The notes under the pieces are model-generated. The model made no database searches. It saw only the letters and a list, made by a program, of their open reading frames with translations, and was not told the DNA's origin. The position numbers and the translations under genes were made by a program. DNA of 64,000 nt from Stictocephala bisonia. Lineage: Eukaryota; Arthropoda; Insecta; Hemiptera; Membracidae. Numbering within the stretch: the stretch's first letter is position 1; each line of letters opens with the position of its first letter. The stretch spans positions 236,501-300,500 of the forward strand of contig JAQJVL010000705.1 of assembly GCA_035578905.1 (NCBI GenBank), given 5' to 3'. This document shows positions 34,683 to 41,744 of the stretch, in pieces.

Positions 34683-35420
34683 TTGGTTTGGAGTCCGTAA
34701 ACAAAATGATTTTGGGAACGTGTTTTTGGATGAGGTCGGTATTGTAAGGTATTGTAGTGTGGAGAAAATACACGCTGTTGGATGGTTTGCAGGCCATAGA
34801 ACAGCAGTGCGCTAAGGATAAACCACTTTGAATCGGATTGCAGGCCGTAAAAAAAAGTGATTCAGGAAAAGGTAAAGGAAGTGCAATTCATCTCTTGGGT
34901 GGAGCTGGAAAGACTGGTAGATGTTGGCTGCTAGCTGCCGCTCGAGATGATATCAAGGCGGAGAACAGCGACTCCCCCTTTCACTCTTCTCAAGACAAAT
35001 CACTTGTATTGAGGAGAGAATATGCACTGATGGATGGTTTGCAGGCCATAGAACAACAAAGCGCTTAGTATAAACCACATTTAATCGGTTTGCAGGCCGT
35101 AAAAAAAATGATTCAGGAAAAGGTAAAGGAAGTGCAATTCATCTCTTGGGTGGAGCTGGGAAGACTGGTAGATGTTGGCTGCTAGCTGCCGCTCGAGATG
35201 ATATCAAGGCGGAGAACAGCGACTCCCCCTTTCACTCTTCTCAAGACAAATCACTTGTATTGAGGAGAGAATATGCACTGTTGGATGGTTTGCAGGCCAT
35301 AGAACAACAAAGCGCTTAGTATAACCACATTTAATCGGTTTGCAGGCCGTAAACAAAATGATTCAGGAAAAGTATAGGAAGTGCGATTCGTCTCTTGGGT
35401 GAAGCTGGGAAGACTGGACG
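34683..35420. repeat. 251-252 bp tandem repeat array
   Basis: GATGGTTTGCAGGCCATAGA recurs at 34781, 35033 and 35284, giving periods of 252 and 251 bp. A diverged first copy begins near 34683 and a partial last copy fades after about 35400. Each unit also contains a second TTTGCAGGCCGTAAA half about 50 bases on. The long frames across the array simply follow the repeat and are not taken as genes. Confidence 0.85.
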
Positions 35421-35592
35421 GTGTTTCATCCACAGATTGCTGGAGGATGTTGGCTGGTAGCTGCTCCGCCTTCAGAAGCTGGGAAGACTGGTAGATTTTG
35501 GCTGGTAGACGCCTCTTGCAGAAGTGGTATCGAGTCTAAGACGTTGCCATTTTTGTTAACTCATGCACGTCTCTTGTTGACTCTACTGTTAC

Positions 35593-35600
35593 AGCCAATC
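35593..35600 (+). promoter_or_regulatory. CCAAT box ahead of the 35709 gene
   Basis: GCCAATCAGAGG about 110 bases before the ATG at 35709. The same kind of CCAAT element, in one or both orientations, stands ahead of the ORFs at 37192 and 38571. Confidence 0.4.
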
Positions 35601-35708
35601 AGAGGCTAGCTGCAGGTAACAAAACGGAGCGCGACCATACCAAGAACATATGATATTCTGGTGCTCTCTTGTCAACAAATTCTCTTCCTCCAGCTAAACT
35701 GCTTTCAA

Positions 35709-36389
35709 TGGATCCTTGCCAAAGGAAGCGCACTATTCCTGCTAAAGTTTCAACATCACATCATCTGCTTACTAAAATGTCTTCACCCAGTACTGTCACT
35801 ACGCAGCCTTCGCCTTCTTCTCTATTTACTTCTCCTCGTCCTCCTTCACCAACAATTATCATGTTGGAGATGGGGATTCTGGCAGCTTGACACATCCTTA
35901 CCACCAATTTCACCACTGCCTGCTTTTCTGTCGCCGCTGCCTCGATTACAATCTCTGTCACCGCTGCCACGATCACCATCTGCGAAGTGTCGGAAGCTAC
36001 AAGAGCTCCGGCGAAGCTGCCACAAGTACCGCACTCCCAGCACATACACCTACATCAAGGGAAAAAGGAAAGGTGAGAGATGTGGCAAACCGATCGTATT
36101 TTGCGAAGAGGTGTGTCCACTTAATTTGCAAAAACTCAGCGAGCTACATCTCCAGCCCCCACTGTAACTCTGGGAAGATTGTGGATCAACCGTCTTAGAA
36201 GAGGGGAAGCGCTACTTTTTCTTGAAGATTCGCAACCAGACAATAGTAATTGTAAGATGCGGCGAACGAGGTTACATCTTAAAATTACCTTGTGGGATGG
36301 AGCATTCGAACCCGCCAACAGAAAGGAACTACCTATACCACAATAGCTCCGGAGTAACAGTGTGGAAACTTGCCCCGAGATGTTTATAA
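35709..36389 (+). pseudogene. Pro/Ser-rich protein with GKRKGERCGK motif and histone-type 3' end
   Basis: ATG at 35709 opens MDPCQRKRTIPAKVSTSHHL, followed by a Ser/Thr/Pro-rich stretch. After a frameshift near 35870 the low-complexity region continues as SPLPAFLSPLPRLQSLSPLP. Then comes YTYIKGKRKGERCGKPIVFC, a spaced Cys/Gly/Lys pattern like zinc-binding C...KKG..C motifs I recall from large DNA virus proteins. After another break the C-terminal coding is GKRYFFLKIRNQTIVIVRCG, YILKLPCGMEHSN, VTVWKLAPRCL and TAA. A histone-like stem-loop follows 46 bases later at 36436. Function unknown; the viral link is speculative. Confidence 0.4.
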
Positions 36390-36435
36390 CTCCTAACCAT
36401 CTTCCTTCTTTCCTCCCCATTCCTTCCCACCAAAC

Positions 36436-36451
36436 GGTCTTTATTAAGGCC
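36436..36451 (+). terminator. Histone-mRNA-type stem-loop, copy 1 (diverged)
   Basis: GGTCTT-TATT-AAGGCC with one T-G wobble pair, flanked by ACCAAAC and ACCAC. The histone 3' processing signal has a 6-bp stem, a 4-base loop and A/C-rich flanks. This copy has loop TATT where the consensus is TTTC. Confidence 0.5.
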
Positions 36452-37124
36452 ACCACATTTTTACCTGTTTGATGACCTTGACCTACATTGGAAACTTTAT
36501 TTTATCAGGGAAAAATTTGAAAACATGTGTGAGAATTGTAGGTGATTTTGAGCCATGGAGTCCGTGATTCTAGCATGATGCAAGTTTCAAAACGGCCTTT
36601 TTAAAAGCAACCAAGGACAAGGAATAACTCCAACAAGAAGTTAAGGGAAGCATTTTAACCCGACTCCTATTGAACCAACGCTTATTGGGGAAGGACCGTG
36701 CGGGGTGGCGGTTCTCACCCGGCTATCTGCTGCCCAGCCGAAGTGGGCTGGGGCCTCCTTGTCCGCTCAACCGCTCAAGCCGAAGCGAGACGGAGCATCC
36801 AAAGGCCCTCGTAGAATCACCTATACCTACCGTCATACCTACCTATCGTTTTCCACACCGTTTGCTCTATAGGCTTCCTTGAAGTTCTCCGCACACAGCT
36901 CTCAACCAAGTCCACTCATCCACCGATAACTCTCCAGCCCCCAGGATTGAGGCTTGAACGCTCCACTGCTGCCCTGCGCCAGTAGAGAGGTCTTACAACC
37001 TTCACAGCACTGAGTAGAGAGGTTTGAGGCAGGCAAGCTTGCATCATCTTTACCGGAGTTCTCGATGGATTTACCGCTTGAACTGATTTTATGTGTTATA
37101 CTTATAAATACCATCTGATCTCCT

Positions 37125-37142
37125 ATTGGTCCGCTATAAAAG
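37125..37142 (+). promoter_or_regulatory. Inverted CCAAT and TATA box, unit 1
   Basis: CTATTGGTCCGCTATAAAAG: an inverted CCAAT followed by a consensus TATAAAA at 37135-37141, about 55 bases before the ATG at 37192. A second TATA-like TATTTATAAG on the minus strand near 37100 makes the region potentially bidirectional. Confidence 0.55.
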
Positions 37143-37191
37143 TGCCGACCATTCTAGGTTTATCCATTATAGCTTAGACAAGCAGCCCGAT

Positions 37192-37540
37192 ATGAACGTC
37201 CAGGTGGAGCAGATTGACTCTTCGGATGGAGATAGGTACGAGCCGGACACGCCAACTCCGACTCTGCAACTCCAATCCTATCCAGCAGCGGTCTACCCGA
37301 GAACTACGTGGACTTTTCCACCGTCTAAGCAGGGAAATCCGACTAGTAGAATACGGGTAGGATTTAAGCAACCAGGCTGCCTGGGATGATTTGTCACTGT
37401 TCGCGGAGAGTGATTTAGACCCATAATCGGAGGAGGATCTCTCGTCGGAGGAGGTTGGCGATGAAGAGAGCGAGATGTCGCGTGAAGACATCTCAAACGC
37501 TCCGCTGGAGATGTCGGATGGGGCTTCTGACTTGGAGTAG
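37192..37540 (+). pseudogene. Short acidic protein with histone-type 3' end, unit 1
   Basis: Begins MNVQVEQIDSSDGDRYEPDT and proceeds in one frame to about 37350. After a one-frame shift it continues WDDLSLFAESDLDP, a TAA, SEEDLSSEEVGDEESEMSRE, then ISNAPLEMSDGASDLE and TAG at 37538-37540. The C-terminal half is highly acidic. The related copy in unit 2 keeps the same frame throughout. There are 27 bases between the stop codon and the stem-loop at 37568, the spacing typical of histone mRNAs. The antisense strand is also open here (37174-37548, Ser-rich), but the promoter and stem-loop favour the sense reading. No histone-fold similarity is seen. Function unknown. Confidence 0.45.
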
Positions 37541-37567
37541 GCGAGCAATGTCCTCGCTAAACCAAAC

Positions 37568-37583
37568 GGCCTTTTTCAAGGCC
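37568..37583 (+). terminator. Histone-mRNA-type stem-loop, unit 1
   Basis: GGCCTT-TTTC-AAGGCC preceded by ACCAAAC and followed by ACTAAA. Stem length, TTTC loop and both flanks agree with the conserved histone pre-mRNA 3' stem-loop recognised by SLBP. It lies 28 bases after a stop codon. Confidence 0.7.
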
Positions 37584-37859
37584 ACTAAATCTTCAAGTAT
37601 GTCACTACACTTGTCAACAAGCTTCAAACCAGGCTAGGCTCCAGCGTCTTCATCGCACTGTCCAGCGGGCTTCGACGAGGGAGGCGAGGCGAGGAGAGTC
37701 GAGGCTTGCGAACTCCCAGTCACTCAGACTACTCCTCATCCAGCACTAACCTGCTGGCAAGTGCGGTAAAAATGCTGGTAGCCGACCTCATTGACGACTC
37801 TGGCGAAGGGCAGTGGTGTAGCGTTAAAGCTCCAATCCCGCTAAACTAGAAAATTTTGT

Positions 37860-37914
37860 GTTCTTGAAAAAGAACCTTTTGGTTTAGTGAAATTTTGTGG
37901 CCTTGATAAAGGCC
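37860..37914 (-). terminator. Two histone-type stem-loops on the minus strand, unit 1
   Basis: On the minus strand, GGCCTT-TATC-AAGGCC (37899-37914) with 5' flank AATCAAAAC and 3' flank ACAAAA. Then GTTCTT-TTTC-AAGAAC (37860-37875) with 5' flank AACCAAAAG. Both have 6-bp stems and 4-base loops. They would end a transcript coming from the right, that is, from the GC-rich block of the next unit. Confidence 0.55.
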
Positions 37915-38457
37915 GTTTTGATTTAGCTGGGAAGCCCACTGGTCAATGTAATGTGGACCCTGGAGATGACTCTGATTTTAGCCCGACTTGTATTGCACCA
38001 ACGCTTACTGGGAAAGGACCGTGTGGGTGGTGGTTCTCACCCGGCTATCTGCTGCTCAGCCGAAGTGGGCCGGGGCCTCCTTGAACGCTTAACCGCTCAA
38101 GCCGAAGCGAGCAGAAGCGTCCAAGGAGCCCTCTCAGAGTCACCCATACTTACCGTCATACTTACCTGCCGTCTTCCACCGCACTTGCTCGGTGGGCTCC
38201 CCTAAAGTTTTCCGCAGGCAGCTATCCACCCGTCCAATCAGCCAGGTCCAGGCTCCGACGAGGTGAGGCGAGGCGGGCCGGGGTCTGCATCTTCACCGCA
38301 CCACAGGCAGCTCTCCATCCAATCCAGCAAGCTAGCCAGGCCCAGGCTCCGACGAGGCGAGGCGAGGTAATCTTGCAACATCTTTACCTGAGTTCTCGAT
38401 GGATTTACCACTTGAACTGATTTTATGTGTTATATTTTTGACTTCCAGCTGCTCTTC

Positions 38458-38490
38458 TATTGGCCCGTTGCAAATGACCAATCAGATTAC
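38458..38490. promoter_or_regulatory. CCAAT pair in a possible bidirectional promoter, unit 2
   Basis: CTATTGGCCCGTTGC and GACCAATCAG lie 20 bases apart in opposite orientation. The shared downstream element CATTCTAGGTTTATCCATT (also at 37150 in unit 1) leads to the ATG at 38571. The TATA seen in unit 1 is replaced by ACAAAAAGGGG. Confidence 0.45.
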
Positions 38491-38570
38491 ACTAGGATTG
38501 CACAAAAAGGGGTAACCATTCTAGGTTTATCCATTCCAGCTTAGACAAGCAACCAGACATAGACGTCTAG

Positions 38571-38909
38571 ATGAACCAAATCGACTCTTCGGATGGTGAA
38601 AGGTACATGACGGACATGCCAACTCTGGGTCTGCCGCTCCAGTCCCCCTAGATTGGCAGAAGTGGACTACCTGAAAACTACGAGGGTTTCTTCTCACGTC
38701 TGAATAAAGAGAACCGATGGGTAGACTACTGCTGGGATTTCAACAACCGGCCTGTAGAATACGGTGATCTCTCCTCACTCTTCGAGGAGAGTGATTTAGA
38801 TCCGTCATCGGAAGAGGATCCATCGTCGAAGGAGGAGGTTGGGGATGAAGAGAGCGAGATGTCCCTTGAAGACTTCTCCGACGCTCCGCTTCGGACTTGG
38901 TGTAGGTGA
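38571..38909 (+). pseudogene. Short acidic protein with histone-type 3' end, unit 2
   Basis: A single frame of 112 codons from ATG 38571 to TGA 38907-38909, broken only by one TAG at codon 28. It reads MNQIDSSDGERYMTDMPTLG, then LPENYEGFFSRLNKENRWVD, YCWDFNNRPVEYGDLSSLFE, ESDLDPSSEEDPSSKEEVGD and EESEMSLEDFSDAPL. The conserved core against unit 1 is the N-terminal IDSSDG and the acidic SDLDP..EED block. The Trp/Asn-rich middle could be a small folded domain. No histone or other family is recognised. A histone-type stem-loop follows at 38933. Confidence 0.5.
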
Positions 38910-38932
38910 TCGATATCCTCGTTAAACCAAAC

Positions 38933-38948
38933 GGCCTTTTTCAAGGCC
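38933..38948 (+). terminator. Histone-mRNA-type stem-loop, unit 2
   Basis: GGCCTT-TTTC-AAGGCC, 5' flank ACCAAAC, 3' flank ACCAAG, 23 bases after the TGA stop. Identical stem and loop to unit 1 and a better 3' flank. Confidence 0.7.
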
Positions 38949-39080
38949 ACCAAGATCTTTCATTTATCACTACAGCTGACGAAAAGCTTCAAATCAGGGT
39001 AGGCTCCAGTGTCTTCATCGCACTTTCCAGCGGGCTTTGACGAGGGCTGACCGACGGGGCTTTCCAGCTAAACCAAAAAC

Positions 39081-39096
39081 GGCCTTTTTCAAGGCC
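39081..39096 (+). terminator. Extra histone-type stem-loop, unit 2
   Basis: GGCCTT-TTTC-AAGGCC with 5' flank AACCAAAAAC and 3' flank CCAAAAT, about 130 bases after the previous one. No clear ORF ends just before it, so it may be a duplicated end left from a deleted gene. Confidence 0.6.
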
Positions 39097-39348
39097 CCAA
39101 AATTTCACAGCACTTGCCAGCAGGGTTAAAACCAGGCTAGCATCCAGCGTCTTCATCGCACTGTCCAGTGGGCTTCGACGAGGGAGGCGAGGCTTGCGAA
39201 CTCTCAGTCACTCAGGCTAGTCCTCATCCAGCACTAACCTGCTGACAAGTGCGGTAAAACTGCTAGTAGCCGACCTCATCAACAAATCTGGTGCAGGGCA
39301 GCGATGTAGCGTTAAAGCTCCAATCCCCACTAAACTGGAAATTGTTGT

Positions 39349-39402
39349 GTTCTTGAAAAAGGCCGTTTTGGTTTATTGAAATTTTCTGGCCTTAAAAAGG
39401 CC
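39349..39402 (-). terminator. Minus-strand stem-loop pair, unit 2 (decayed)
   Basis: On the minus strand GGCCTT-TTT-AAGGCC (39388-39402, loop shortened to three bases), then GGCCTTTTTCAAGAAC (39349-39364), in which the two stem sides no longer match. They correspond to the pair at 37860-37914 in unit 1. Confidence 0.45.
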
Positions 39403-39704
39403 GGTTTTGTTTAGCTGGGAAGCCTACTGGTCAATGCAATGAAGACTGCTGGAGACGACTCTGATTTTAGCCCAACTCCCATGCTAGACTTCAGCGTCTT
39501 AATCACACTGTCCAGCGGGCTTCGACGAGGAAGGCGAGGTGAAGTGAGCCGAGGCTTGCGAACTTCCAGTCACTCAGGCTAGTCCTCATAGGATGGATGA
39601 AATTTTTATAAGTATGGAATATAGGTCAAGGTCATTCAAACGGAAAACATGCAACTAACTGCAGGGTTAAAGTGATAGAGAAAGAAGGCATCGATAGACA
39701 TATA

Positions 39705-39785
39705 TGTGATACAAACGAAATATATCACAGTACGTATGTGATAAAACGAAATATATCACAATACGTATGTGAAAACGAAGTATAA
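39705..39785. repeat. Short tandem repeat of about 32 bp
   Basis: ACGAAATATATCACAGTACG followed by TATGTGATAAA is repeated about two and a half times, with single-base changes. It separates array unit 2 from the partial third unit. Confidence 0.7.
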
Positions 39786-40538
39786 ACTGTGCCCAGTAAA
39801 GAGAGAATGATTTTAGTCCGACTCCTATTGCACCAACGCTTATTGGGGAAGAACCAGCCGATGTGGGCAGGGGCCCGAGGGCCCTCGCAGAATCACCCAT
39901 ACCTACCTGCTGTCTTCCGCCGCACTTGCTTGGCGGGCTTCCCTGAAGTTCTCCGAAGGCAGCTCTCCGCCCAGTCCAGCCAGCCAGGTCCAGGCTCCGA
40001 CGAGGCGAGGCGAGGCGGGCCGGGGTGTGCATCTTCACCACTCTTGCCAGCGGACGCCCAGGCAGCCAGGCAGGTACGCAGACAGGCAGGCATGCTCCGT
40101 CTTCATCCCATTGGTCCCTGCAGCAGTATGAAGTGTAACCAGACAACTCCGGTCATATTTATACTATATTTCTCCCACATTGCGGGGTATTTCTCCCACA
40201 TTACCCCATAAAAATTCCCACAACTACCCAAAGTTTTCCCACAACCAATTTTTGTTAGTTTGTTTTTTTTTCCACATGTAGGAAAAATTCCCGGAATTCC
40301 CAGGTTTTTGGGAATTTTAAGGGAGGAATCTCCCTACTTTAGTTTTTCTTTGTTTACACAGTTATTTACACTCCTATTTGGACGGGAGAAGTTGCATTTT
40401 ATTCGTATTTTAACGCTTTATCTATTTCACTTCTTCTACTCATAGGGTCATACAGCAACGTGTTGGTGGGGAAAAACATCCTATAGATAAAGCCTTGCGC
40501 ATTTACGAACTTGTCAGAACCGTCTCAACTCTTCTCTA

Positions 40539-40723
40539 TGGAGGCTAACACTTATGAAAATATTCAACATCTAACTGTTTCCTCTACAACACGTACCACA
40601 TCACAGGAAAATGATGTTAGTCAAGGTCAATTGCCGCAGAATATACCAGTACAAGTAATGGAAGTTAGCAGTACCGTCAAGACAGATGTTGAAGCTGTTA
40701 TTAGATCTTTGGTGGGTTTTTAA
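40539..40723 (+). CDS. Possible host protein N-terminus or first exon
   Basis: ATG at 40539 opens MEANTYENIQHLTVSSTTRT, then TSQENDVSQGQLPQNIPVQV, SSTVKTDVEAVIRSL and a stop at 40723. Composition is balanced and Ser/Thr/Gln-rich, unlike the transposon remnants. Near the end TTGGTGGGT could be a splice donor, leaving an open first exon. A TATA-like CTATAGATAAAG lies about 60 bases upstream. I recognise no domain. It could equally be a chance frame. Confidence 0.3.
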
Positions 40724-41098
40724 CTGTTTGGAACTGTGCAGGTTTATTCATAATCGAATTGAGCTTTATGTATTAGATTTCTGTTTTATGTTTGTAAAAT
40801 CTTCATGAGGTAAAGTGAGGTCAAGTCTGTAGAAAAATCAAAAATTGGTAAATACGTTGAAGAAAATAATTTTGAGCCAAAGTGTGTAAATACAATATGT
40901 TAGCTTTTAAAGTAAAGATTTCCACACTCAAATAGAATAATAATAAGCTACATGAAGTGATGCATAATAGTAAATCAAGCGATTATTTGGAGAGAAAGCC
41001 CAGTTTTTAATAGTTCAAAGATAACATAAATTCCCGAACAAGTTGTACTTAAAATAAATGAAATTATGGCATATTACAACTGAAAAAAAAACTTGTAA

Positions 41099-41744
41099 CT
41101 AATATTGAATAAAAATGACAATTCTGAGTACTGCTCCAGCAAACATTTCACAAGAGGTTTTCTTCTTAATTCAAGTTTCACTTAGCAAGTTTATGAAAAA
41201 TGGGCAAATAATGTGAGTCCAACATATTACTTTAAAACTTTTAAGCTAATCCTAGGAATAATAAATAGAGAATAAAGTTTCTTTCCACGTCTCAGGTAAT
41301 GAATGAAAAATGTTGTAATTAATACCATTTCATTATGATTGTGTAAATATTAAAATATTCATCGTTCATCACAAAGCATTCGTAAAATGACAAAGGGCTA
41401 AGTTTAAATATTTGCAATCTAACTTCTTCATTACATACTCATTTATACATTTATTTAATCTAAATTTATAATAAATCTTGTTTACCAAATAACTAGGTAT
41501 TGCATTTTTTAAGTAGCTGTAAAATTAAAGGGTTAAATATCCCGGCATGAAATTGAATTGTTTAAGTTCCTTGTCGGCTTAGTGTCCTGGGATAATTAAC
41601 CGACACGTACACTCTTTATGTTGGACTCACATTATTTGCCCATTTTTCATAAACTTGCTAAGTGAAACTTGAATTAAGAAGAAAACCTCTTGTGAAATGT
41701 TTGCTGGAGCAGTACTCAGAATTGTCATTTTTATTCAATATTAG
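41099..41744. mobile_element. 646-bp foldback element with 127-bp inverted arms
   Basis: The arm 41099-41225 (starting CTAATATTGAATAAAAATGA) is almost exactly the reverse complement of 41618-41744 (ending TTATTCAATATTAG). The 390-bp centre has no coding. No transposase and no clear target duplication. Near-identity of the arms suggests a recent or conversion-maintained foldback transposon. Confidence 0.6.

Larger units (their letters stand above)
36660..40110. repeat. 1.3-1.5 kb tandem array with paired ORFs and stem-loops
   Basis: Three starts of one unit: CCAACGCTTATTGGGG or CCAACGCTTACTGGG at about 36674, 37998 and 39836. Each is followed by a GC-rich block with GGCGAGGCGAGGCG and ACGGCAGGTAAGTATG-like sequence on the minus strand. 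In the first two units an AT-rich bidirectional promoter, a short ORF, a histone-type stem-loop, a second GC block and inverted stem-loops follow. Unit lengths are about 1.32 and 1.84 kb by these anchors, differing by internal insertions. Base composition contrasts with the AT-rich surroundings. The array resembles a histone-gene array in layout but not in coding content. Confidence 0.7.

Noticed and set aside
34838..35068. ORF with GGAGKTGR, resembling a P-loop
   Set aside because: It is translated tandem repeat; the same peptide recurs each 252 bp and lacks any other ATPase motif.
35661..36167. 168-codon frame read as one Leu/Pro-rich protein from 35661
   Set aside because: Its first part is out of frame with the better-supported ATG at 35709; only the C-terminal half is taken as coding after a frameshift.
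37174..37548. Ser-rich 124-codon antisense ORF in array unit 1
   Set aside because: Promoter, stop and stem-loop all fit the sense strand; kept only as an alternative in the sense entry.
37126..38909. Core histone genes behind the stem-loops
   Set aside because: None of the frames on either strand gives recognisable H2A, H2B, H3, H4 or H1 blocks.
39667..40146. 159-codon minus-strand ORF in the third array unit
   Set aside because: The matching frame in unit 2 is full of stops and the N- and C-terminal parts come from unrelated local repeats; more likely a GC-rich open frame.
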